A stretch of 64,000 nucleotides of DNA, taken from positions 372,001 to 436,000 of the forward strand of contig BTPP01000007.1 of assembly GCA_037102815.1 (NCBI GenBank). Direction: 5' to 3'. Source of the DNA: Neurospora intermedia. Lineage: Eukaryota; Ascomycota; Sordariomycetes; Sordariales; Sordariaceae. Shown here one piece after another: positions 12,527 through 22,391 of this stretch. Both the position numbers and the translations under genes were made by a program. The notes below the pieces were generated by a model. That model had not been told where the DNA came from. It worked only from the letters and a program-made list of their open reading frames with translations, and did no database searches. Within the stretch, counting starts at the first letter, position 1, and each line of letters begins with the position of its first letter.

Positions 12527-13404
12527 ATGTCTTCCCTCTCTCGTCGCGCGTGCTACAAGTGTGGTGAGCTCGGCCACCACGCCGAGGCCTGCTCCTCCCC
12601 CCACAGACTCTGCTACAACTGTAAGCTAAACATCCCGACCCCTCCGGCCTTCCGTCCCGCCTTTCGAAGTTGAGCTAACACTGTGACACAGGCAAGCAGC
12701 CCAGTACGTCATTTCTCCGTCCCTGATTGGTAGCCTTATATCGCGATTCTCTAACCTCCCACCGTCAGACCACGAGTCCAGCGAATGCCCTCTTCCTCGT
12801 AGCACCGAGGCCAAGCAGTGCTACCACTGCCAGGGTCTCGGCCACGTCCAGGCTGACTGCCCTACTCTCCGCATCAGCGGTGCCGGTTCTACCAGCCGCT
12901 GCTACAACTGCGGCCAGCCCGGTCACTACATGGTACGAAGCTCTTGATTTCTGATGATCCATCGTATGGCCTTCTGACCATGTTTTCTTCTCACAGCGCG
13001 CTTGCCCCAACCCTCCCACTGGCATCCCCCGCGGTGCTCCCGTTGGCCGTGGCGGCTTCGGCGGTTTTGGACGTGGTGGCTTTGCTGGCGGTGCTCGCCC
13101 CGCTACCTGCTACAAGTGCGGTGGCCCTAACCACTTTGCCCGCGACTGCCAGGCTCAGGCCATGAAGTGCTACGCCTGCGGCAAGCTCGGTCACATCTCC
13201 CGCGATTGCACCGCTCCCAACGGCGGTCCCCTCAACACCGCCGGCAAGACCTGCTACCAGTGCAGCGAGACCGGCCACATCTCGCGCGACTGCCCCAACA
13301 AGCCCCACACCAACGGCGAGATTAAGCAGGACGACCTGAACGCTGGCCACCCTGGTCAGGGTCTCGCTGCTGCTCCCGTTGCCCCCGTGGCCCCTGTTGC
13401 TTAG
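12527..13404 (+). CDS. gis2: CCHC zinc-knuckle protein Gis2/Byr3 (CNBP family)
   Basis: Single-stranded nucleic-acid-binding protein of the CNBP family, associated in yeast with translating ribosomes, mRNAs and stress granules. Four exons: 12527-12620, 12692-12703 (only 12 nt), 12769-12932 and 12997-13404. They carry seven CX2CX4HX4C knuckles, starting CYKCGELGHHAEAC, then one split over three exons (CYNCKQPNHESSEC), CYHCQGLGHVQADC, CYNCGQPGHYMRAC, CYKCGGPNHFARDC, CYACGKLGHISRDC and CYQCSETGHISRDC. A Gly/Arg-rich linker (RGAPVGRGGFGGFGRGG) lies between knuckles four and five, as in CNBP's RGG region. The tail is Ala/Pro/Val repeats ending at TAG 13402-13404. The same frame stays open for 19 codons after this stop, into a 24-bp minisatellite (see findings). 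Confidence 0.92.
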
Positions 13405-13416
13405 GAAGCCGAACAG

Positions 13417-13534
13417 ACCAACGGTGACGGCGGAGCTCACACCAAAGGTGACAGCAGTGCTTAAATCAGCGGTGATGGCGTACTCACATCAGCGGCGATG
13501 ACGGTGCTTACATCAGCGGTGACGGCCATGTTGC
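13417..13534 (+). repeat. 24-bp minisatellite just after the gis2 stop
   Basis: Five degenerate units begin at 13417, 13441, 13465, 13488 and 13512. They are 24 bp except the third, which has 23. Shared core: AYCARCGGTGAYGG followed by a GCTYAC-like end. The first two units are in frame with gis2 as eight-codon repeats (TNGDGGAH, TKGDSSA then TAA). The 23-bp unit breaks that register. Confidence 0.8.
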
Positions 13535-14113
13535 AGTGAACGGGTTCTCGCACTAGCCATCATCATTACCAACTTGTTATATTCCCTTCTTAATACGCTT
13601 ATGTATGCCTTTACGAACGAATGCAGCGGTCAAAATCTCGGCGTCCACGGTTCTCGATATATACACCATCGGCTTCATGCTCTTTCAGCACAGAGACACG
13701 ACGGCACGGAAAACAAAACTTTCGGAATTAGAAGGTTTCCTCCACTTTTATGTCAGCTCACGTAGGCACTTCACGGCACGGTTTTACCTCTCACTTGGAC
13801 ACAACTTCATGATACCCCGAAATTGACGAAGCGGTGTGGGTCGACAAGATCAGGCCACTGCGGAGGATGATCTCGTCGTCAGTAGGTTGTTGGAAGGTGG
13901 CCCATGTTTGGAGGGGCGAGGGCTGGCTCGTTGGAGGTCCTGTTGGTGGAAACGGCCAGCTCGGAGAAAATCAAAAAAAGAGAGAGCAGAGCTTGAGGAT
14001 GGAAGGCAGCAGGTTTAAAAGCAAAAGCCCGATGTGTGTGTGTTATCTTGGGTTACTCATGGGCTTAGGCGAAGAGATGTCAAATCTATACGTATCAAAC
14101 TACCTCCCGCTGA

Positions 14114-14161
14114 TGTTGTGTGTGTTGTGTGTGTTGTGTGTGTTGTGTGTGTTGTGTGTGG
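14114..14161. repeat. TGTGTTGTG microsatellite
   Basis: About five near-perfect copies of a 9-bp TGTGTTGTG unit. Simple sequence repeat in intergenic DNA. Confidence 0.85.
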
Positions 14162-14758
14162 TGAAGAGAGAGATGATAAGGGTATGCAATGTCGAAGCGC
14201 TCGCTAAAGGTTTCTGGGCCGGAAACGGTTATATATGAGAATCCGCGGATTAACGAAGCACAAGAGGATTTCGGGTTTGAATCGCGTTCGATCTGTCATT
14301 CACAACGAAGGCCCGTATCTTTCGAGGTGCAATTGGTTGTCGTACGTGTTGTGCAGCTAAAGAGACAAGGCAACATTGGTTGAAAGAGGTCATCCGGTAA
14401 CACCACAGAGTGGTTCTTAGGTCCAAAGACAATTAACTTGCAGTCGAAGATATCGCTCTCTGTTAAACTCGGTCTTCCAGCATGCCGCAACCTCGCAGGG
14501 CGAGAGAAAAACAAAGCTATACATCTACCTCAGAACAATCCTGGTATTCGTAACTTTATGGTGTTAAAAATGAGTTCAGAACTGTCGGTTGTCTTGTGGC
14601 AGCACTAACCGTAGGTAGTAGCTCTTGTTTCCCCATAACCCGATAAGCCTTACTCGCAGCAAAAGAAACATTGGAAATGGATTTTAAAAAAAAGAAAAGA
14701 GAGTTAATTAGTTCATCAATCACCATCGTGAAGCAGAACTTGAGACAGCAGATATTGC

Positions 14759-14764
14759 AAAAAA
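14759..14764 (-). terminator. RNA polymerase III T-run
   Basis: Six A on the plus strand, i.e. TTTTTT on the transcribed minus strand, 17 nt beyond the tRNA 3' end. Position and length suit a Pol III terminator. Confidence 0.75.
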
Positions 14765-14780
14765 GATGTTGTGTGCTGAA

Positions 14781-14867
14781 TGCCCCCACGCGGGATTGAA
14801 CCGCGGACCTCATCATATCGCAGATGTGGAATACGAGTGATGCGCTCTACCACTGAGCTATACGGGC
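14781..14867 (-). tRNA. tRNA-Thr(CGT) with a 15-nt intron
   Basis: Cloverleaf read on the minus strand: acceptor GCCCGTA, TA, D arm GCTC-AGTGGTA-GAGC, anticodon stem CATCA with loop CTCGTA(A), variable AGGTC, T arm CGCGG-TTCAATC-CCGCG, acceptor TGGGGGC and discriminator A. The D, anticodon (CATCA/TGATG) and T stems pair perfectly. T33 precedes anticodon CGT, which reads ACG (threonine). Removing a 15-nt insert (TTCCACATCTGCGAT) right after position 37, the canonical nuclear tRNA intron site, leaves 72 nt including the discriminator. One oddity: the acceptor stem has a G-G mismatch at position 5/68 beside a G-T wobble, which could slightly destabilise it or mark a minor gene copy. Confidence 0.9.
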
Positions 14868-17162
14868 TTCGTTACTTACACAGCATGGTACTTGCTACTA
14901 TAATCTCCAATGGTGGCACGCTTCCTCTCGGATACCATACAGCAGCACAACGTATGATTGTGCACCGGCAGGCAAGGGAACAACAGTGCATCTTCCGTCA
15001 ACATCAAGCTTTTGGCCCTCCCTTATACAAACAAGTACCAAATTCGTGTGGACCTTGTTTGTCGTCGTCGCGGTTTGATATGAATAGGTATTCATTCATT
15101 GCTTTTAACGCAAATGAGTTATTGGTAACGGAGAAATGCATAACCGGGCGTGTTGAGATTGGAAATCCCCGTGACGACAGCAGCAGTCTAGACTTTAGCT
15201 AGAGCATAGCCGGTGTCCATCATAAGTATCCGCTGCCCGTCGAGTAGCTAGGTAGGTAGGTACCTAATATAAAGGGGGTGAACGGCGCGCCTGTAGTAGA
15301 GAGAATTTCACCTACCTTGGTTGAAGCGTGCTTCAACTATGCAGAGGAGGTGGATGACTTTCACAGTCTGGGGGTTCCTGAACCCACATCCACCGGAGCG
15401 GCCTGTTGAAGGACAGTTCGTCTACAGCCAGGTTTCTTTGTTGAAGTTTCTTGGCCTCTCATTGGTCAAAAGCGTAGCACGGCCCTACTGTTGGTCAGGG
15501 CGTCTTGCCAAGCCATGCTTTGATTGGCTACTTCACAAACAGTGTCGACGACAGTCCACGCCAGAATACACTGGGTCCTTCCGTTTTTGAAATCCTTCAC
15601 CATATCGCCCATCGATAAGATTATCGTCATCCTCCCTCTCTAGAGGTACCCTACATTATGGAAGCTATCCCAATGAAGCAATGAAGCAATGAAGCAATGA
15701 AGCAATAAAGCAATAAAACAATAAATTAATGAAGCAATAAATTAATAAAATGCAATTGGGTGAGGACGGCTACAACCGTCCGAGCAAGGAACCGTACAAG
15801 TATGGAAATACCCACGCTTCAACGAATACAGCAGGCGTTGCTTGAACTAGGGATCCAGCATCGCATCGGTGTCTGAAAACTATTTTATCTAGGTACACAT
15901 CAGTACCTGCGTACTCCGCAAGTGCGACAAAATAAAATACCAGTTAAAGCACACATAGAACCTACCACGTACCCGACATGGGATGGAACCCAACAGCTGA
16001 GCTGAGCTGATTGACATGATGGTGAACGGAACAGCGTCCGAACAGCACTACAAGTAACCGACGAGTGTGTAGGTAGGAATTACCCGAGCTGAGATTACTT
16101 GGTTGATAAACTCGAACTCGGATGGATTGGTTCCAAACGGATCAACTAGGTAGGTACTTCTAGGTTGATAAAACCCATCTCGTTTTGTTATTCCAAAGAA
16201 TTGAAAGGAAAAAAAAAACAGAGAAAGAAAAGGCTCAATGACAGCCAAGTATCGGATCTGGAGCACTGTATAGTAGGTGATGAAATCCTTTTGATGCTTT
16301 GAAGCAAAAAAAAAACAACAAAATAAAACGAAATACTTGACAAAACATCCCGACACGAGAACGAGAGGGGAGGATAGGGAATAGGTAGGTAGGTAAAGAC
16401 GAGAGGGAGCATTGATTACTGCGGGCGGCTCGTGCTGTGCCGTGTTTTTCATTTCCATCGATACCTAGAGGTACCTCTATATCAGTCTGCTTGCAATTTA
16501 AATTTTCGGGGCATTTGATACAATACATTTATCTACCTGGCAACAACCAATGTCGCTGTTGACTTAAATGCCTAGGTAGGTAGGTAGCTGGACACTGCAG
16601 TTTTCATTGCTACCTAGGTGGATCTTAAGAAAATGGATGTTCTTGGGATTTTTCGGACCTAGGTGGGTACTCTACAGATGTAGGTAGGTACGCAAGTTCC
16701 ATCCAGAACAGGAACAAACAGGTGGCGAAAATATAGCTAAGGTAGATGGTGACGGGGTAGCGTAGGTCCTGTCTGTCTTATCGATGTCATTGTCTTGCAC
16801 AAGGAGTCATATTTTGCACTCGTCTCGTGCTTCTTCTTGAAGGTTTCTGCGATAACTTGGGGGTTGTGAAAAAAAAAACAAGCTTCACTGTTAGTTGGCA
16901 TAGTGTAGGCAGTAGTGTGTTGAGTGAATGTCATATCATGTTAGTCTCCCAGGTCTCTGGTCTAGATTGAGTACATGACTAGGGTACTTAGATGCCACTA
17001 ACACTCCTGTAATTCAGAGGGCAGGAAGGAACTGATGAGCAGACAAAAAGTAATGTAGGACTGGAGTATCCAATTCACACATCATATATGCCATTAGCAC
17101 CCAATATTCAAACCACTTCCTCATCAAACCCCAAAGCATCCCACAGCCCAACACACCCACCC
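14868..17162. other. A/T-rich intergenic with dispersed TAGGTA motifs
   Basis: No gene recognised in 2.3 kb. The region is rich in TAGGTAGGTAGGT runs (near 15249, 16147, 16382, 16572), GAGGTACCTC palindromes (16470), homopolymer A tracts and a CAATGAAG tandem array. Open frames here are short and rich in Phe, Leu and Ser from T-rich sequence. Confidence 0.55.
15671..15752. repeat. AATGAAGC-type 8-bp tandem array
   Basis: Roughly ten copies of an 8-bp unit AATGAAGC, decaying rightward to AATAAAGC, AATAAAAC and AATAAATT. The rightward C/G-to-T/A drift resembles gradual mutation of a once uniform array. Confidence 0.75.
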
Positions 17163-19355
17163 CTACTCAACCCCCCTCTCAATCTTCAACGTGCCCCCCT
17201 TCCCATCCAAACTCCCCTCCTCCGCACTCAACCTAACCTTCACATACCTACTCTCCCTCTTCTTGGCCTCCAAACTCCTCAAATCCTCAAACCGCTCCCT
17301 CGCATCCTCATCCAAGCCATGGAACAACATGGCCAGCGCGCTCGTCTTCCACAAGCTCGCCCCGCTTCTCTTGGTCTCCCAGGCCGCCAACCCCAAGAAC
17401 ACCGCCGCCAAAATCACCGCCGTGACAGGCAACGCCACGAAGCCCCACCGCACGGAAACAAAGGTTTCGTAGCTAAGCGAGGTGCCGTTGATGGGCACGG
17501 CCGTCAGGGTCCGAAAAGTGGAGGTGAGAGCGACGGCGAGGTCGGACATGAGCATTTCTAGACCCTTGGGTGGGGACGAAGGGGAGGGGTATTCGTAGTA
17601 GTTCCAGTAAAAGGCCTGGACGATGTCGGTGTCGAAGAAGGTTTCGCCTGAAGAGATGCCTACGGTCAAGTTTACCACGACGTTGGGGGAGGAGTTTAGG
17701 GAAGGTAATTTGGAGATGGTCTGGTTGATGTAGTTGGGGTTACGGCTGGCAGTGCCGTTGGCGAATAAGCGGGAAAACCAGGATTGCATGGCCAAGATGG
17801 ATTGCATGGACATAGAGTAGGTAAGGGAGGAGTTGGTGGGGGATTGGATGGTTAGAGGCTCGAGGGCGTTGATGCTGCTGGAGAGGGAGGACAGAGTGGG
17901 GACTGTGTCGTTGGTGATGGGTTCGCCGACATGGGATTCGTGGAGGAAGCCGTTGGTGATGTTGGAGGTCAAAGTTTGCAGGCAGACGGTCAGAGAACAT
18001 TGTGTTGCCCAGGGGGCGAGGACGCCGGGCCCGGTGGCATTGGTTTCGGTGCCCATGAAGATGAGTTTCATGATGGTGCTGTAAGTAGCGTCGCCTGTGG
18101 CAGAGCCGGGAAAAAGAGAGGTCATGCCGAAGACGTGATCCGAGGAGTTGAGTTTGGCGGCGCCGGAGGGTAATTGCCAGCCGCAGTTGTCTTGATTAGG
18201 AACTCCAGGAGGGCAGTACCGCGTCATGTACTCGGACATGTCGACGCACTTGTGGCATACGCCTAGGGTCTCGATGGGCGGGAACGTGCAGTTGCCTGTT
18301 GAACACTGAAACGGCAAACCCATCCATGGCCTACCGTCCTCGGCGAAGAGACCTTTATATACGGCCGCCTTGATGGGCAGGATGGGAACGAAAGCCTGGC
18401 CAAGCTCTCCCTTGCCGTGAAGGGCGAGGCCGTACGTTTCGGTGCGGTAGTTGACTGCCCCGGACGGGTTCTCGACCATCCGCGTGGGAAAAGTGGCGAT
18501 CTGCTGAGCAAAAGGGCTGAGAAACAGCGCAACAATCATCACCACGGCACCAAAACTACCCGCGAATCCGCCCCGCGCGCGGACGAGCATGTTCACGGCC
18601 CCAAGGGCGCCGCGGCTCGCATCGTCGTAAATCTCCATGTCGCTTAGCGGGGCCCGGCCTTGCTTGAAGCGAATCCATTTCAGCTGTCCCAGCCCGCTTG
18701 ATAGCGGGACACTCATGCTGGCTGTGGCGACGGTGGCTAGGATGGCAATGACGGCGTTCAGAGTGATCCAGTGTGGCCAGGAAGGTAAGGGTTGCCCGTC
18801 GTAGGTGGCTAGAACGGCGATGATGGAGGCAACGGCGCCTAGGGCGACGAACATGCTGATGGTTTCGTAGGTCCAGGTGCCGTTTTTGGAGAAGATGGCT
18901 GAGAGCTTACTGTCGGACTTGGAGGAGGAAGTGCTCACGTCGGACTGTCGGTTGGCGTGCTTTCGTTGTTTCTCCCAGGAGGCCGGGGAGGCGGACATGG
19001 GAGAGACGGCGAAGGTTGCTGGTTGTTTGTTTGGAGAAAAGCCATCTTGGGTGAGATATTGGCCTTCGAAGGGCACTTGTTGGATCGGAGGGCTTTGGTA
19101 GTTACCATTGTTATATTGGTAGTCATAAAATTGCTGCTGGTCGGCGTATAGAGGCTGTTGAACCGGGTGTATCTGGTCTGGTTGTTGAGGAACGGTGCCG
19201 GCATTAGCGGCCTGCATGTCGTTGATATTGACATATGGGACAGACTGGTGATTGTTGTGGTTGTCATCCCCTGCTTGAGGCTCTATGGCCGCTGTGAGAG
19301 GAGTCAGGCTGTCTGCGCTTATCACGCGCTGATGGCGAACTGGTTGATACGCCAT
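17163..19355 (-). CDS. DUF3176 family membrane protein
   Basis: Fungal membrane protein of unknown function. A single exon encodes 730 residues. The N-terminal 150 residues are polar and Gln/Asn-rich (QQPDQIHPVQQPLY, QQQFYDYQYNNGNY), then Ser-rich. Predicted helices: about 163-186 (ETISMFVALGAVASIIAVLA), 197-222 (WITLNAVIAILATVATASMS), 263-285 (GSFGAVVMIVALFLSPFAQQ) and near the C-terminus (VALPVTAVILAAVFLGLAAW). The arrangement of three N-terminal helices, a large central region and one C-terminal helix is that of DUF3176. The central region (about 290-640) is probably extracytosolic: it has many N-glycosylation sequons (NGT, NSS, NIT, NQT) and a paired-cysteine patch (CSTGNCTFPPIETLGVCHKC) typical of the family. 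The cytosolic tail is basic. Confidence 0.85.
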   Translation of the reverse strand: MAYQPVRHQRVISADSLTPLTAAIEPQAGDDNHNNHQSVPYVNINDMQAANAGTVPQQPDQIHPVQQPLYADQQQFYDYQYNNGNYQSPPIQQVPFEGQYLTQDGFSPNKQPATFAVSPMSASPASWEKQRKHANRQSDVSTSSSKSDSKLSAIFSKNGTWTYETISMFVALGAVASIIAVLATYDGQPLPSWPHWITLNAVIAILATVATASMSVPLSSGLGQLKWIRFKQGRAPLSDMEIYDDASRGALGAVNMLVRARGGFAGSFGAVVMIVALFLSPFAQQIATFPTRMVENPSGAVNYRTETYGLALHGKGELGQAFVPILPIKAAVYKGLFAEDGRPWMGLPFQCSTGNCTFPPIETLGVCHKCVDMSEYMTRYCPPGVPNQDNCGWQLPSGAAKLNSSDHVFGMTSLFPGSATGDATYSTIMKLIFMGTETNATGPGVLAPWATQCSLTVCLQTLTSNITNGFLHESHVGEPITNDTVPTLSSLSSSINALEPLTIQSPTNSSLTYSMSMQSILAMQSWFSRLFANGTASRNPNYINQTISKLPSLNSSPNVVVNLTVGISSGETFFDTDIVQAFYWNYYEYPSPSSPPKGLEMLMSDLAVALTSTFRTLTAVPINGTSLSYETFVSVRWGFVALPVTAVILAAVFLGLAAWETKRSGASLWKTSALAMLFHGLDEDARERFEDLRSLEAKKRESRYVKVRLSAEEGSLDGKGGTLKIERGVE

Positions 19356-21884
19356 TTCTTCGGAGTGTTGTTGTCAAGAAGTGGAGGAGAAGAGTTGAAG
19401 AGGTATGGCACTTGGCAACCTCTGGTGGGACAGCAAACCCAATCTCAAACGACAGTTCCCATATAACGGATGTGTGTAACAGAAGAAGAAGAAGAAGAGG
19501 AAGAAGAAACACCTTCTCAGAGAACGGGGGAGGGGAGGACGGCAGACCAGACCATGGTTTTTGTATCCCATCATCCACTGTGCCCCCAAATGGGGTGAAG
19601 AGGCACACCATCAATCCTGCATCTTGGCAAGTAGCATCTTGTAACCCCAAGCAAGCCATCGTCGATATGGCTTCACTCTTTTCGTCCTTGGCTGTCACCC
19701 ACCCGCCACTTCTGGAGTACCAGTTGAAGAACTCGAGGGGACGTTGTCAATCTATTTTTCATGATGTCCCCCCATTCGGAAGGGAAGGTCGTTGATATCC
19801 CGCTTGACCCCCGCAACAGAGTGGTATCCAGTGGTACATACATATCCAACCGGTCTCTCAATTGAAATGATAGAGGAAAACAAAAAAGATGGTGTGCCCG
19901 ATAAACCAAACGACACCTCTAGCTTCCCGGTTCTTGGTTCGTACCGCAAACCCGTTCAACCCTACAGCACGTAAGACTGGAAGTTACCTCTAGGTAGGTA
20001 GTGCGATGTGGTGGCCTAGAGGAGCTGGAGCTCGGTGGCCAAAAAGTGAGGGAGGGTGTGGTGAGAAGACATTGGTAAAGGTCAGCAAGAAACTGACAAA
20101 AACCAGAAATATGGATACCTGGCTGGTTGGTGAGACTTGAAAAACGAATTGGAGGCCCGGCGGCGGCGGCGGCCTGACAAGAAACCTACGAACGGCTCGG
20201 CTCACTCCGTTCTACCATTTGTGCGGACTGCCGGGAAACTGCGCCCCGCAGGTGCATCTGGGCTGCTGCTGCATCGCGGCTGCCGTCGCACGAAGAACGA
20301 AAGAAGGCAGGCAGTCAAGGATGAATGGCTTCGCTCGCTTCCTTTTCTTCGTGATTCGACTGCCCAAGCGGTAGATTTGGTAGAACAGGCGCGCCAAGTC
20401 CGGGGCTGAAAGTAGCGGCAAATTCTCATGATGTTCAGGTTAGGTTGTCGTGGGTTGTCGATGGTTGTGAAACGACACCGATAAACATCCAAATAAAAGA
20501 TGGACGCCGTCATATGAAATGGGCAAATCTCCGCCTTTAGTCTACCATAATATCTCGGTGATCTGGAATGACTGGACTCGAATGTTGAAAGAGGGAGGCC
20601 ACCAACCACACCCAGCCTGGTACAATAACCGAACGATCAACCCCATCGTCCTACCCCATCCTACAATCTAACCCTTACCATTATCAACTTAACACCATCA
20701 ATTCGGCCACGAGGCCAGCCACTCACAGCCTTGAAGCCTCTCTCGTCCGCTCCAGTTCAGACCAACGCCGCAAAACCTTGTGAGCTGACGACATCATCGT
20801 ACTACCTCTACCTCTACCTACCGAACATGTCCCCCCCATCGGTCGGCTCTTTTTCGCCTCTCTCTCTGATGTGCTGCTGTGCTGCTGTGCAACTGAAATA
20901 TGTGCCCGTTTACGTGGTGGGAGGTTACACAATGTCTCTGCTTCTTCTTCCTTGGATACCTTCACCTGCTGTAAAGGTTAGGTAATGAATTGGGGGGGCG
21001 AATTGGAAATTCTTCGTAGTTGTTCGTATATCTTCATGTTGTTCGTAAGGCTGGCTGGCTGGCTGGCTAGAGGTAGCTGGATGTGAATAATGGAAACCTT
21101 CCTTTTCTTTCCTTCCCTCCGAACGATGCTCTCACTTCACTTCACTTCCTACTTCTGAGGAGAATGAGATCTGAGCTGAATGAGCATAGCTAGCTGGCAA
21201 CAAGTGGAAATATGAACATTGATGAAGCGAATCGATCTTGCGCCAAGAACAAACCAACACCTGGTTGCGAAGAAAAAGACAGCCTGCTTCTGTTGCAAGC
21301 TACAAACCCGAACCGGACCTCTGCTCTCCAAGTTCATATAACCATCCCAACGATCATCATCGACACTACATCACACTACATAGAACCATGTAGTCGTTAC
21401 AAAAAACCGAGGAAACGCCTGATTGGACAATGATCCCTTTAGCAGGACAAGAAGAGGGCCGAATACAGTGTACCTCTACCTCTACCTGTACCGCGTACCA
21501 TAGCGAGTTATTTATAGACAACAAGACCTATGTACCAAGTATACCAATCATGATAGGTCCGGCCGGACTGAATCTTGAAACTCAAGCTGGACGGAGGGAC
21601 GAAGGGACGAAGGGAGGGTTACACAATGCACGATGTTATGTCATTGAGGCTGACTTTGTTGATACCGATACCCAAGAGCAACCTCAAGACAAGGTGTCGA
21701 AAAAGATAAGTAGAGATAACGAGTGCGTCGATCAGTAAAAAGGTTCATCATTTCGAGCAACGTAACTCTCTTGGGTTGACCTGGTATGCTTGTTGCGTAG
21801 GTAGGTAGGTAGGTGGCTTCGTCAATGTATGTTAACCACCAAGGGTACGTATATCCATGCCGACGATAACTTTAAGGGGTTCCC

Positions 21885-21975
21885 TCATTTGATTTGATTT
21901 GATTTGATATAGCTCAAAGACCCAGTTGGATTTGGTATAGCTTAACAGCTCAGTTGGATTTGGTATAGCTCTATA
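21885..21975. repeat. short tandem repeats: TTGAT array, then ~40-bp repeat
   Basis: An array of ATTTG/TTGAT pentamers leads into two copies of a roughly 38-bp unit containing GTTGGATTTGGTATAGCT followed by an A/T-rich spacer, with a weaker first copy (GATTTGATATAGCTC). Simple intergenic repeat. Confidence 0.6.
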
Positions 21976-22107
21976 GTACCGTTCCCTTCACCATGACAGG
22001 TTCAGCCAGCGAGGCTTTCCTCATCTCAAGATATAGCTGTATGATACCGTCAAAGTATCCCCCAGTCAAATTTTTCCCTCAAGCGCCTTGAACTTTTTGG
22101 CCCACAT

Positions 22108-22162
22108 ACTCGTCAGGCCTTCAAAACCGACCATCTGACTAGTGGGCAAGACCTGACGAGTA
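22108..22162. repeat. 11-bp inverted repeat
   Basis: TACTCGTCAGG at about 22108-22118 and its exact reverse complement at about 22152-22162, separated by 33 nt. The site lies some 230 bp beyond the helicase stop and could form a hairpin. Function unknown; it may be chance. Confidence 0.45.
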
Positions 22163-22391
22163 GCCCTCTATGGGTAAAATGTACAGTTATATCCACCATA
22201 TGACTATATGATATGGAATGGAGTTCTAGTATGACCATATGACCACCCATCCGCTTGTAGGTATCCGAGATACTTTTGCCAAAATTGGTGTAACAAATGA
22301 AGCTGGTAGCAAAAAGACAGCAACATGAATCCTCTGTCTCCAGTCACTCTTCAGAACCTCCTCACTCTCAAGCCTGGCTGGCGGCTCGTGT

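Larger units (their letters stand above)
13405..14780. other. intergenic
   Basis: 3' region of gis2 and spacer before the tRNA. Apart from the 24-bp minisatellite and the TGTGTTGTG microsatellite, nothing recognisable is seen. Open frames such as 13834-14238 are created by the microsatellite. Confidence 0.5.
19356..22391. other. intergenic
   Basis: 3 kb between two genes that are both on the minus strand, so it should hold the promoter of the DUF3176 gene (left) and the 3' end of the helicase gene (right). Short repeats include GGCTGGCTGGCT near 21051, a TAGGTA run at 21798 and the ATTTGGTATAGCT repeat. No gene recognised. Confidence 0.5.

Noticed and set aside
13834-14238. 134-codon frame with a CVLCVLCVL stretch
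   Set aside because: The Cys/Val/Leu run is the translation of the TGTGTTGTG microsatellite.
14240-14290. Sequence GGGTTTGAATCGCG resembling a tRNA T arm
   Set aside because: B-box core is imperfect (TTTGAATC) and no D arm, acceptor or anticodon stem can be drawn around it.
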